Source of the DNA: Paracoccus onchidii | GTDB lineage: Bacteria; Pseudomonadota; Alphaproteobacteria; Rhodobacterales; Rhodobacteraceae | Direction of reading: 5' to 3' | DNA length: 64,000 nucleotides | NCBI RefSeq assembly: GCF_028294535.1 | Contig: NZ_JAQBIE010000013.1 | Span: forward strand, 49,045 to 113,044 | In this document: positions 55,728 to 64,000 of the stretch, piece by piece | Position numbering within the stretch: the first letter of the stretch is position 1 | Layout of the letters: every line of letters starts with the position of its first letter | Notes under the pieces: generated by a model | Database searches by the model: none | The model's input: the letters and a program-made list of their open reading frames with translations, nothing else | What the model was told of the DNA's origin: nothing | Translations under genes and position numbers: made by a program

Positions 55728-56285
55728 CTATTCGACCTTGCCGAACCGTTCTGCCAATGCATCGAAACCGGCCTGGTAGATGGCAGTTACAGCAGCGATT
55801 GCGGCTTCGTCATTCAGGTTTTCAGGGGGATCGTTATTGGGATAGCCGCGATAATAGCCGCCCTTCCACATGACCTCGGCCTTGCCGTCATTGTCGCTGA
55901 CCTGAATGGTTGCCGAGTAATTGGTGACGGGCAGCACCTCGACGGCAACCTCGGTGATCATGTATTTATACATCATCTTGTCGGGGTCGATCTTCATCAA
56001 TTGCTCGGTGATCGTCGGATCGCCGCTTTCGGATTTGAGATGCAGAATACGGGTCGATTCATCCGGAACATCGATCGGGGCGCCTTCGGGCGTGATTTCC
56101 GTCGAAGCCACGGCAGGGTGCCATCCCATATCGTCGAATTTTCCGATCGCGTCCCAAACCTCGGCGGGGCTGGCATCCAGTGTGATGGTCATCTGGGTTT
56201 TCTGGCGTGACGGTCCGTGGGCCGCCGCGCCCGTTGCCAAGGCCAGTCCGGCAGCAAGCGCCATGCTGAATATCGCTTTGAACAT
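55728..56285 (-). CDS. SRPBCC-family exported protein (MxaD-like)
   Basis: A 185-residue protein with a signal peptide (MFKAIFSMALAAGLALATGAA) and an SRPBCC (START-like) domain: VWDAIGKFDDMGWHPAVAST at the front and AAIAAVTAIYQAGFDALAER at the end. This matches MxaD-type proteins that stimulate electron flow from methanol dehydrogenase to its cytochrome. The start at 56285 is taken from the signal peptide; an open frame runs upstream to 56666 within the neighbouring gene. It begins a leftward operon divergent from the binding-protein gene. Confidence 0.85.
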   Translation of the reverse strand: MFKAIFSMALAAGLALATGAAAHGPSRQKTQMTITLDASPAEVWDAIGKFDDMGWHPAVASTEITPEGAPIDVPDESTRILHLKSESGDPTITEQLMKIDPDKMMYKYMITEVAVEVLPVTNYSATIQVSDNDGKAEVMWKGGYYRGYPNNDPPENLNDEAAIAAVTAIYQAGFDALAERFGKVE

Positions 56286-56361
56286 GTAAACCCTTTCTCC
56301 CCGCATTTTGCCTCTGACCATGATCGTCCGGGGCGAAATCGTCCATACGACCAAAGACTGA

Positions 56362-56388
56362 GGGAAAAATTCCCGGTGATGTCGGGAA
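56362..56388. promoter_or_regulatory. Overlapping palindromes in divergent C1 promoter
   Basis: Within the 163-base gap between two divergent C1 genes lie GGGAA-AAA-TTCCC (56362-56374) and TTCCCG-N7-CGGGAA (56370-56388), sharing one half-site. The three half-sites GGGAA/TTCCC look like an operator for a dimeric activator such as a LuxR-type regulator. Confidence 0.45.
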
Positions 56389-56448
56389 GAAAAACCGTCT
56401 TGTTCCACGTGGCGACGCACCCCAACATGAAACAGGGAGTGAGGAAAA

Positions 56449-57648
56449 ATGTTCAGGGGAATCATAGCTTTTCTGGCAGGTGCCGGGATGCTGGCGTTGC
56501 CGGCAATGGCACAGCAAGCCACGCCCGAGGTCATTCGCGCGGCGGTGCTGCGCGTTGACCGGCAGGAATTGCCGCCGACCTCGCGCCTGGAACTGGCGAC
56601 CGAGGATCTGGGCTTTGCGGGTGCGCGTCTGGCGATCGAGGACAATGACACGACCGGGCGCTTCATGGGTCAGAAATTCACAGCTCAAGAGGTTGTCGCC
56701 ACCCCCGATACGGCCGCAGACGAACTGGAACGTCTGATCGAGGACGATATCGGTTTTGTCGTCCTGTTGGCGGATGACGGCCTGACCTTGTCTTTGGCCG
56801 ATCAGGCAGGCGATCGCGTGACTGTGTTGAATGCGGCGGCGCGGGGCGACAATCTTCGCGGTCGCGATTGCCGGTTCAACACCATTCACGTCGCGCCCAG
56901 TCATGCGATGCTGGCCGACGCGCTGGCGCAGTTCCTGATGTGGAAGAACTGGACACGCTGGTTCCTGATCGAGGGCAGCCACCAGAGCGACATCGATCTG
57001 GCGAATGCCTATCGCCGTTCAGCGGCCAAGTTCGGCGCCAGGATTGTCGAGGAACGGTTATACGAGGATACAGGCGGGGCCAGGCGCACGGATTCGGGGC
57101 ATGTGCAGGTGCAAAAGCAAATGCCCGTCTTTACCCAGCGCGCGGCGGAACATGATGTTGTCGTGGCGGCAGATGACGCGGATGTTTTCGCGGCCTATCT
57201 GCCCTATCAGGTCTGGGATCCGCGGCCGATCACCGGCTCGGCGGGGTTGGTGCCGCGCAGCTGGCATCCTGCCATGGAAGCATGGGGCGCATCCCAGTTC
57301 CAGAACCGGTTCGAAGCGCTGGCCAACCGGCCGATGCGTGAACTTGACTATCAGACATGGCTGGCCCTGCGCATGCTGGGCGAGGCTGCGACCCGCAGCG
57401 GGTCCAGCGAGACAGGGGAATTGCGCGACTATCTGTTGTCGGAGCAATTCGAGGTGGCCGGGTTCAAGGGCCAAAAGCTGACCCTGCGTGATTGGGACCA
57501 TCAGTTGCGTCAGCCGATCTTGCTGAGCACGGGCTTGCTGATGACTTCGGTCAGCCCGCAAGAGCAGTATCTTCACCAAACGAGCCGGCTGGATACATTG
57601 GGCATCGACCGGCCCGAAACCGAATGCAGCTTTGCGGAGGCGAAATGA
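56449..57648 (+). CDS. LivK-like substrate-binding protein of PQQ alcohol system
   Basis: A 399-residue exported protein (signal MFRGIIAFLAGAGMLALPAM, then AQQ) with a periplasmic-binding-protein type I fold, like branched-chain amino-acid binders. It matches the family annotated as 'ABC transporter substrate-binding protein, PQQ-dependent alcohol dehydrogenase system'. Segments such as ALAQFLMWKNWTRWFLIEGS and YQTWLALRMLGEAATRS are distinctive. It starts a rightward operon continuing to the acidic protein and ABC genes. The ligand is unknown. Confidence 0.88.
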   Translation: MFRGIIAFLAGAGMLALPAMAQQATPEVIRAAVLRVDRQELPPTSRLELATEDLGFAGARLAIEDNDTTGRFMGQKFTAQEVVATPDTAADELERLIEDDIGFVVLLADDGLTLSLADQAGDRVTVLNAAARGDNLRGRDCRFNTIHVAPSHAMLADALAQFLMWKNWTRWFLIEGSHQSDIDLANAYRRSAAKFGARIVEERLYEDTGGARRTDSGHVQVQKQMPVFTQRAAEHDVVVAADDADVFAAYLPYQVWDPRPITGSAGLVPRSWHPAMEAWGASQFQNRFEALANRPMRELDYQTWLALRMLGEAATRSGSSETGELRDYLLSEQFEVAGFKGQKLTLRDWDHQLRQPILLSTGLLMTSVSPQEQYLHQTSRLDTLGIDRPETECSFAEAK

Positions 57649-58604
57649 AACCGTTGATCGTGATCGGGCTTTGTTTGTCAGTGACCCCGGCCTTTGCCAA
57701 CCGGGTGTTTGTCAGCAATGAAAAAGGCAATGACGTCACGGTGCTGGACAGCGATACCCTGGAGGTGATCGGAACCTATCCGGTCGGAAACCGCCCGCGC
57801 GGGATCACGATCAGCCCCAATGGGTCCGAATTGTATGTCTGCGTGTCCGATGATGATATCGTGCGCGTGTTCGACCCGCAGACGATGGAAGAACTGCACA
57901 CATTGCCTTCGGGGCCGGACCCCGAGCTGTTCGTGCTGCATCCATCCGGAAATCCGCTGTATGTGGCCAATGAAGACGACAACCTTGTGACCGTTGTCGA
58001 TACCAGGACCCATCAGGTTCTGGCTGAAATACCGGTCGGTGTCGAACCCGAAGGGATGGGGGTCAGCCCCGATGGAAAGGTTGTCATCAATACGTCGGAA
58101 ACGACCAATATGGCGCATTTCATTGATACGGATACGCTTGAGATCTTTGGGAATGTGCTTGTCGATTCCCGTCCGCGTTTCGCCGAATACAACCATGACG
58201 GCAGCAAGCTGTATGTCAGTTCTGAAATCGGCGGAACGATCAGTGTGATAGACCCGTCCACACAGCAGATTTCACACAAGATCGAATTCGAGATCCCCGG
58301 CGTGCTGCCCGAGGCGATCCAACCGGTCGGTGTCAGGGTCAGCAGCGATGGCGCCAGGGTTTTTGTTGCATTGGGTCCCGCGAACCGGGTGGCGGTGATC
58401 GATGGCGCAACCGACGAGGTGCAGGATTATCTGCTGGTGGGGCAACGTGTCTGGCAGATGGCCTTCACGCCGGATGAGAAATACCTGTTCACGACAAACG
58501 GAAATTCGAACGATGTTTCGGTGATCGATGTCGAGGCAGCAAAGGTCGTAAAATCGGTCGCCGTTGGCCAACAGCCCTGGGGGGTTGTTGTCGCGCCGGA
58601 CTGA
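57645..58604 (+). CDS. PQQ-associated YVTN beta-propeller protein (second)
   Basis: A 319-residue exported protein (signal MKPLIVIGLCLSVTPAFAN) of seven YVTN-type repeats, such as RVFVSNEKGNDVTVLDSDTL, LYVANEDDNLVTVVDTRTHQ and LFTTNGNSNDVSVIDVEAAK. It is the second propeller of this cluster and differs from the first (54789-55721) in direction and sequence. Its start overlaps the stop of the binding protein (ATGA), showing co-translation. Function unknown; the location suggests a periplasmic partner of alcohol oxidation or of the ABC system. Confidence 0.9.
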   Translation: MKPLIVIGLCLSVTPAFANRVFVSNEKGNDVTVLDSDTLEVIGTYPVGNRPRGITISPNGSELYVCVSDDDIVRVFDPQTMEELHTLPSGPDPELFVLHPSGNPLYVANEDDNLVTVVDTRTHQVLAEIPVGVEPEGMGVSPDGKVVINTSETTNMAHFIDTDTLEIFGNVLVDSRPRFAEYNHDGSKLYVSSEIGGTISVIDPSTQQISHKIEFEIPGVLPEAIQPVGVRVSSDGARVFVALGPANRVAVIDGATDEVQDYLLVGQRVWQMAFTPDEKYLFTTNGNSNDVSVIDVEAAKVVKSVAVGQQPWGVVVAPD

Positions 58605-58629
58605 AGCCTTACCGAAGAGGAGGAATAAA

Positions 58630-59184
58630 GTGATCCGTTACATTATGCTGATGGCATTCATGGCTGGTGCCGCAACTGCCCAACAAGCCATTGCCGAGTC
58701 CACCGACGACGACATGGCCGCAACCGCAGTCGAAGCCTCGCAAGAGGATGACGACGATGATGACGACGACGAGGGCGGGGAGGATGCCGGGGTTCACGAG
58801 GCCGGAGCGAAATTCGACTACGGTTTTCCCGGTGTTCTGGCGCGTGACAACCGCACCCAATTGGCGCCCCTGACCCTTGCTGCCGGCCAGCCGGTTGCAA
58901 CGGCGGAATACAGCCTGAAATCCGGTGGGTATTACCGGCTGGACATCAATGCCGATGGCAGCCAGGAACTTGCACTGTCGGGCGGGGATTTCTTTCGGGC
59001 AATCTGGGTGAATGAAATCGTCATTGAAGATATAGAGATCCGCCCGATGGGCGTGCACAGCCTTGAGTTCGACGATGCAGGCACCGCCACGATGAGCTTT
59101 GTGGCGGTCGTTCCGGGGCGGTATACCCTGTCGATCCCGGGATCATCGGGTGAAACCCAGCAAGCTGTCTTCAACATCCGCTGA
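58630..59184 (+). CDS. Acidic exported protein of the C1 cluster, possible metal binder
   Basis: A 184-residue exported protein. The GTG at 58630 is preferred because AGGAGGAA lies 7-10 bases upstream and a signal peptide (MIRYIMLMAFMAGAATAQQ) follows directly. A frame open to 58564 overlaps the propeller gene. Residues 39-48 are Glu, eight Asp, Glu, followed by GGED; an EF-hand-like DINADGSQE lies at 105-113. The C-terminal part (LSGGDFFRAIWVNEIVIEDI and later FVAVVPGRYTLSIPG) resembles a cupredoxin-type beta-sandwich without obvious copper ligands. In a lanthanide-dependent cluster a role in binding or delivering Ln or Ca ions is a reasonable guess, not shown. Confidence 0.75.
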   Translation: MIRYIMLMAFMAGAATAQQAIAESTDDDMAATAVEASQEDDDDDDDDEGGEDAGVHEAGAKFDYGFPGVLARDNRTQLAPLTLAAGQPVATAEYSLKSGGYYRLDINADGSQELALSGGDFFRAIWVNEIVIEDIEIRPMGVHSLEFDDAGTATMSFVAVVPGRYTLSIPGSSGETQQAVFNIR

Positions 59185-59185
59185 A

Positions 59186-59911
59186 ATGTCCGACAACGCG
59201 CTGGACATTGATCGGGTCAGCCATAGTTTTGGTCCGGTTCAGGCGCTGAAGGAGGTTTCCTTCACCATCCCCAAAAGCAGCTTTGCCGCGCTTTTGGGGG
59301 TGAATGGCGCCGGAAAGACCACGTTGTTTTCGCTGATTACCCGACTTTACGACAACAATTCGGGCAGGATCAGGGTCGCGGGTCATGACCTGCGCCGTCA
59401 GCCATCCCGGGCTTTGGCGCGGCTGGGCGTGGTGTTTCAAAGCCGGGCGCTGGATGCGGACCTGACCGTCATGCAAAACCTCGCCTATCATGCCAGCCTA
59501 CATGGTATTGCGCGCTCCGACGCACGCTCGCGCATCGTCGAACTGGCAGGCCAGGTCGGGTTGGGCGAAAGACTGGGGCATCGTGTGTCGTCATTGTCGG
59601 GCGGTCAGCAGCGCCGCGCCGAAATTGCCCGCGCACTTATTCACCGTCCTGATGTGTTGTTGCTGGATGAGGCGACGGTCGGGCTGGACGTGAAGTCGCG
59701 CGCCGAGGTTCTTTCGCTGACGCGCCGTCTGGTTCGGCAGGGCCAGGTATCAGTTCTTTGGGCGACGCATATCCTGGATGAAATTCAACCGGATGACGGG
59801 CTGGTGATCCTGCATGAGGGGCAGGTTCTGCGGCAAGGTCCTGCGGCGGAGATCGCGGGCTCACGGGGTTTGACGCAGGCGTTTCTGGACCTGACCGGGA
59901 TTGCGGCATGA
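59186..59911 (+). CDS. ABC transporter ATPase of the PQQ alcohol system
   Basis: A 241-residue ABC ATPase with Walker A GVNGAGKTT (38-46), signature LSGGQQRRAEIARAL, Walker B VLLLDEAT and switch ATHILDEIQ. The layout is of the ABC-2/exporter type (CcmA/DrrA-like), and it matches the family found beside PQQ alcohol dehydrogenases. It starts one base after the acidic-protein stop, and its own stop overlaps the permease start (ATGA). Confidence 0.92.
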   Translation: MSDNALDIDRVSHSFGPVQALKEVSFTIPKSSFAALLGVNGAGKTTLFSLITRLYDNNSGRIRVAGHDLRRQPSRALARLGVVFQSRALDADLTVMQNLAYHASLHGIARSDARSRIVELAGQVGLGERLGHRVSSLSGGQQRRAEIARALIHRPDVLLLDEATVGLDVKSRAEVLSLTRRLVRQGQVSVLWATHILDEIQPDDGLVILHEGQVLRQGPAAEIAGSRGLTQAFLDLTGIAA

Positions 59912-60723
59912 ACGGGTTTTCCGTGCGGGCCTGGCTGATTGCATTTTGCGGAATAACCCGCCGCGAGGCCCTGCGTTTCATTAATCAGCGCGGCCGTTTT
60001 CTTGCGGCGCTTGTGCGCCCGCTGGTGTGGCTGTTCATCTTCGCGGCCGGGTTTCGCGCGGTTCTGGGCCTGTCGATCACCGCGCCCTATGAAACCTATG
60101 TGCTATACGAGGTTTATGTGACGCCGGGCCTGTGCGCGATGATCCAGTTGTTCAACGGGATGCAGTCGTCGCTGTCGATGGTCTATGACCGCGAAACAGG
60201 GGCGATGCGAACCCTTTTGGTCAGCCCGTTTCCGCGTTGGTTCCTGTTGGGGTCAAAATTGGTGGCCGGTGTCGTTGTGTCGATCATCCAGGTCTATGCC
60301 TTTCTGGCGATCGCCTGGCTGTGGGATATACGCCCGCCGCTATTGGGATATGTGGCCGTTCTTCCCGCGTTGATGTTGGCGGGATTGATGCTGGGGGCGA
60401 TGGGTTTGTTCCTGTCATCGGCGATCAGGCAGCTGGAGAATTTTGCCGGCGTGATGAACTTTGTGATCTTCCCGATGTTCTTCGCATCTTCGGCGCTCTA
60501 TCCTCTGTGGCGCATGCGTGAAAGTTCGACCCTGCTTCATGATATTTGCGCGTTCAACCCGTTCACCCATGCCGTCGAGCTGATCCGTTTCGCATTGTAT
60601 TGTCAGGTGAACTGGCTGTCTCTGGCGGTGGTTCTGGGGTGTCTGGTGCTGTTTTTTGGTCTGGCGATATTCATGTATGATCCCGGCAAGGGACGTTGGA
60701 GGAAACAAGGGGGAACGGCATGA
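59908..60723 (+). CDS. ABC-2 type permease of the PQQ alcohol system
   Basis: A 271-residue membrane protein of the ABC-2 permease family with six probable helices, with segments such as RPLVWLFIFAAGFRAVLGLS and the ABC-2 core YDRETGAMRTLLVSPFPRWF. Permeases of this shape usually export, yet a LivK-like binding protein sits in the same operon, so the direction of transport is uncertain. Its stop overlaps the next gene start (ATGA). Confidence 0.9.
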   Translation: MNGFSVRAWLIAFCGITRREALRFINQRGRFLAALVRPLVWLFIFAAGFRAVLGLSITAPYETYVLYEVYVTPGLCAMIQLFNGMQSSLSMVYDRETGAMRTLLVSPFPRWFLLGSKLVAGVVVSIIQVYAFLAIAWLWDIRPPLLGYVAVLPALMLAGLMLGAMGLFLSSAIRQLENFAGVMNFVIFPMFFASSALYPLWRMRESSTLLHDICAFNPFTHAVELIRFALYCQVNWLSLAVVLGCLVLFFGLAIFMYDPGKGRWRKQGGTA

Positions 60724-61313
60724 GAACGGCACTGGTTATATGCGTGGCCCTGTTTGCAGGTCAGGCCATGGCGGCGGATGGGACGGATCCTGACTGGCCC
60801 TGCATTCAGCGCAAGCAGCCGCATCTTTCCCTGGGTCAGATGTGGAGCGGCCCGATACCCGATGATCGTATCAATCAACTGGCGCAGGATGATCTGATCG
60901 GCAATCTGGCCGACCGGCTGGAACAGCGCAGGATGCCCATCGAAACCGCAGAAAGCGAAATCGCCAGCTTTGCCGATACATCCGACAATGACGGGCTGAC
61001 CGCCTTGATGGTTGCGGTTCTCGAACGGATCGAGCCGGACCGGACGGCCTTGATCCGCGGGATCGCACGATATGGCCGCAAGCAGGTGCAGCTTGCCCGC
61101 AAGATCGAAGAACGACGAGAGGCCATGGCCCGGCTCGAGGCGGCCGCATCACCTGATTTCGATGCGATCGACGCCGAAGAAGAGGCGCTGGACTGGGATC
61201 AGCGGGTCTTTGTCGAAAGGCAGAAATCGCTGACCTATGTTTGTGAAACACCGGTCATTCTGGAACAACGCGCCTTCGCGCTTGCGCGTGCGATTGCCAG
61301 CCATCTCGAATAA
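60720..61313 (+). CDS. Exported protein of unknown function, end of C1 operon
   Basis: A 197-residue protein with a signal peptide (MRTALVICVALFAGQAMAAD). The mature part begins GTDPDWPCIQRKQPHLSLGQ, followed by a mainly helical, charged region, for example KIEERREAMARLEAAASPDF. Two cysteines (in WPCIQ and YVCETPV) may form a disulfide. It overlaps the permease by four bases, so it is the last gene of the run from 56449. I do not recognise the family; it is probably part of the PQQ-associated set by position. Confidence 0.7.
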   Translation: MRTALVICVALFAGQAMAADGTDPDWPCIQRKQPHLSLGQMWSGPIPDDRINQLAQDDLIGNLADRLEQRRMPIETAESEIASFADTSDNDGLTALMVAVLERIEPDRTALIRGIARYGRKQVQLARKIEERREAMARLEAAASPDFDAIDAEEEALDWDQRVFVERQKSLTYVCETPVILEQRAFALARAIASHLE

Positions 61314-61330
61314 GGCACGCAGGGGCAGGG

Positions 61331-62503
<1,173 letters not shown>

Positions 62504-63508
62504 TCAGCGATCCGCCGGGTCGCAAGGTTGCTGCGACAGGGCAAGAACCTCATCATGGCTGCGGTTTAACCGTCCGGCCAGACCGTCCCGGACAGCAACC
62601 GACAAAATCTTGCGAAATCTGGTTCCCTCGGCGCCATAATCGCGCGCCTTGCGCCGCCATTTGATCAAGAGCACCGGCACCAGCGGCCAGAACAAGGCCC
62701 CGGCCGCGACCCGATAGGCAATCAGTGCGTTGCGATACATGTAATACACCTTCCACAGCGGAGACAGGATCAGGCCGGACGATCCTTGCTTGGCCTCGGT
62801 GTCATGTTCGAATCTGATCCGGGGGGCAAAACCGATCTTCAGCCCCTTGCGCCGCATGTTCAGCGTATACAGCTGGTCATCGCCATAGATGAACAGCCGG
62901 GGATCCGGCACACCCGCAACATCAAGCGCGTGGCGTGACAGGAACAGGCCCACGAATGAGGACATGTCGACCTCGATCATGGGTGCATTCGCTGCATAGG
63001 CATCATCCTGCAGATGAAAACCCGCGCGGCCCTTGCCGCCAAGTGTGCGCAGAAATTCATGGCCACGCCAGAAGGGATTGCGATAGGGGCGGTTCATTTC
63101 GCAGACCGTGCCGTCGGGATGAAACACGGCGGCACCCAGTGCATCCCAACCGGCCAGATCCATTTTTCGAAATGCCGATATTGCGCCGGGCAAGGGCCGT
63201 CCGTCGTCATCCATGACAACCGTCCAGTCGGCATCGATCAGATCGCGGGCTTCCTGCATCGCGGCGGAAAAACCGCCCGCTCCGCCCAGGTTGCGATCGC
63301 TGCATCGGAAAATCAGCCGCGGATCATCCACCTGGGCCAGCCATTCCGCCGTTCCATCACCGGATGCGTTGTCAAAAACGATCAGGTGGTCGATCGGCTC
63401 GGACAACAGGCGTGTCACCGTGTCGCGCAGCTTGTCCAGCCGCCGATAAGTCACGACAATGGCCGCAATGCGCAGCGATGTGTCCGAAGGGGGGTTATGT
63501 CGTGCCAA
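62504..63508 (-). CDS. Family 2 glycosyltransferase, probable galactofuranosyltransferase
   Basis: A 334-residue GT2 enzyme: nucleotide-binding block IAAIVVTYRRLDKLRDTVTR, then DNASGDGTAEW, and the DxD-type metal motif VVMDDDGRPLPG (Asp-Asp-Asp about 98-100), with FEHD near the end of the catalytic part. The start is TTG at 63508: an in-frame stop lies one codon further upstream, and no ATG precedes the conserved block. Because glf is next, the donor is probably UDP-galactofuranose; the acceptor is unknown. No membrane anchor except hydrophobic LFWPLVPVLLIK late in the chain. Confidence 0.88.
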   Translation of the reverse strand: MARHNPPSDTSLRIAAIVVTYRRLDKLRDTVTRLLSEPIDHLIVFDNASGDGTAEWLAQVDDPRLIFRCSDRNLGGAGGFSAAMQEARDLIDADWTVVMDDDGRPLPGAISAFRKMDLAGWDALGAAVFHPDGTVCEMNRPYRNPFWRGHEFLRTLGGKGRAGFHLQDDAYAANAPMIEVDMSSFVGLFLSRHALDVAGVPDPRLFIYGDDQLYTLNMRRKGLKIGFAPRIRFEHDTEAKQGSSGLILSPLWKVYYMYRNALIAYRVAAGALFWPLVPVLLIKWRRKARDYGAEGTRFRKILSVAVRDGLAGRLNRSHDEVLALSQQPCDPADR

Positions 63509-63782
63509 ATGTCATTGCCTTTGTTGGGGCGGGCCGATGTTCTTGCCCGATTGCCTGTCGATGGTCTTGGCAAAAGGCCGTTCACGATACAACCGCCATC
63601 ACGCGAAGTCAGAAAGTTCGGCGATTCTGTGACACAAGAGTCGCGGCCCCGATATTTTTCGGCCCTGTCGGACCGTGAACAGGGGCGATTCATTGCTTCG
63701 CAAGCATTTCAATTCTAAGCTTTCGTGAGAGCTTGGTTCATCCGTGAGGCGCCGTCCTTACCGCCTATCGAGGATATTTGAG

Positions 63783-64000
63783 ATGTTTAATAAGTTGTCG
63801 ACCTCTGCGTTGGTGTCCTGCGTTTTGTTTGCCACGACCGGTGCCGCGGTTGCAGGCGGTTACTCTGCGCCGGTCGAGGTGGTTCCGGTGGTTGCGCCCG
63901 TCGCACAGCCTTCGTTTGACTGGGCCGGTGCCTATGGCGGCCTTTCGGTGGGCTATGCGTTCGGCGGCGATGATCGCGTTGGCATCCACAACCCTGATGG
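63783..64000 (+). CDS. Outer-membrane beta-barrel protein, 3' end missing
   Basis: The first 72 codons of a gene that runs off the window. A signal peptide (MFNKLSTSALVSCVLFATTG, then AAVAG) is followed by a Pro/Val-rich linker and the first strand DWAGAYGGLSVGYAFGGDDR, typical of small porin-like (Omp25/OmpW-type) barrels of alphaproteobacteria. The 274-base gap before it (63509-63782) presumably carries divergent promoters; it contains two small inverted repeats (TGCTT-CGC-AAGCA and AAGCT-N8-AGCTT at about 63694-63737) but nothing I can name. Confidence 0.75.
   Translation, partial: MFNKLSTSALVSCVLFATTGAAVAGGYSAPVEVVPVVAPVAQPSFDWAGAYGGLSVGYAFGGDDRVGIHNPD

Overview
The window is a high-GC alphaproteobacterial chromosome segment, best matched to a methylotrophic member of the Rhodobacteraceae close to Paracoccus. 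The evidence is gene content: glutathione-linked formaldehyde genes (gfa, flhA/adhC, fghA) beside a lanthanide-type xoxF-xoxG-xoxJ cluster, a complete PhyR/NepR/EcfG general stress locus, and the conserved origin-proximal order dnaQ-coaE-aroE | hemJ-rho-mnmE-mnmG-rsmG-parA-parB. All assignments come from reading the sequence and translations; no database search was run.

Layout. 1-1440: 3' part of a PAS-domain protein. 1457-7803: tamB and tamA (outer-membrane assembly). 7913-8839: glucokinase. 9072-11671: a small exported protein and a polar amino-acid ABC importer. 11997-16834: DUF2853, a crotonase, a DUF2125 protein, a PmbA-type protein and a CysQ-like phosphatase. 16831-22214: an unusual module consisting of a SARP-like wHTH/TPR regulator divergent from a PAP2/vanadium-haloperoxidase-like protein with seven NAQ repeats, a short protein, a signal-less subtilase and a Cys-rich protein. 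22335-26683: a pqiAABC-type lipid-transport operon. 26726-30182: general stress response locus (PhyK-like kinase, EcfG, NepR, PhyR) with a readable EcfG-type promoter. 30179-33256: BrkB-like membrane protein, dnaQ, coaE, aroE.

33257-33754 is the probable replication origin, with three exact and several near-exact DnaA boxes and AT-rich tracts. It is followed by hemJ, rho, mnmE, mnmG, rsmG, parA and parB, with two perfect parS sites inside the first codons of mnmG and rsmG. The mnmE-rsmG block is clearly poorer in G+C than its surroundings. 41044-45925 holds housekeeping genes (ybaN-like, hemW, RidA-like, rdgB, rph, hrcA, grpE).

46038-61313 is the C1 region. Methanol is oxidised in the periplasm by XoxF, which carries the Asp-Phe-Asp lanthanide signature. 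Electrons pass to the c-type cytochrome XoxG, and XoxJ is probably the maturation factor. The formaldehyde formed is trapped as S-hydroxymethylglutathione (Gfa), oxidised (FlhA) and hydrolysed to formate (FghA). Interleaved are a ClpP with an acidic N-terminal tail, a small outer-membrane barrel, and the PQQ-alcohol-associated set: a CW-motif rhodanese-like protein, two beta-propellers, an SRPBCC protein, a LivK-like binding protein, an acidic exported protein, and an ABC ATPase with an ABC-2 permease. The right end holds a glycosyltransferase and UDP-galactopyranose mutase pair and the start of an outer-membrane beta-barrel gene. No tRNA, rRNA, CRISPR array, insertion sequence or prophage was seen.
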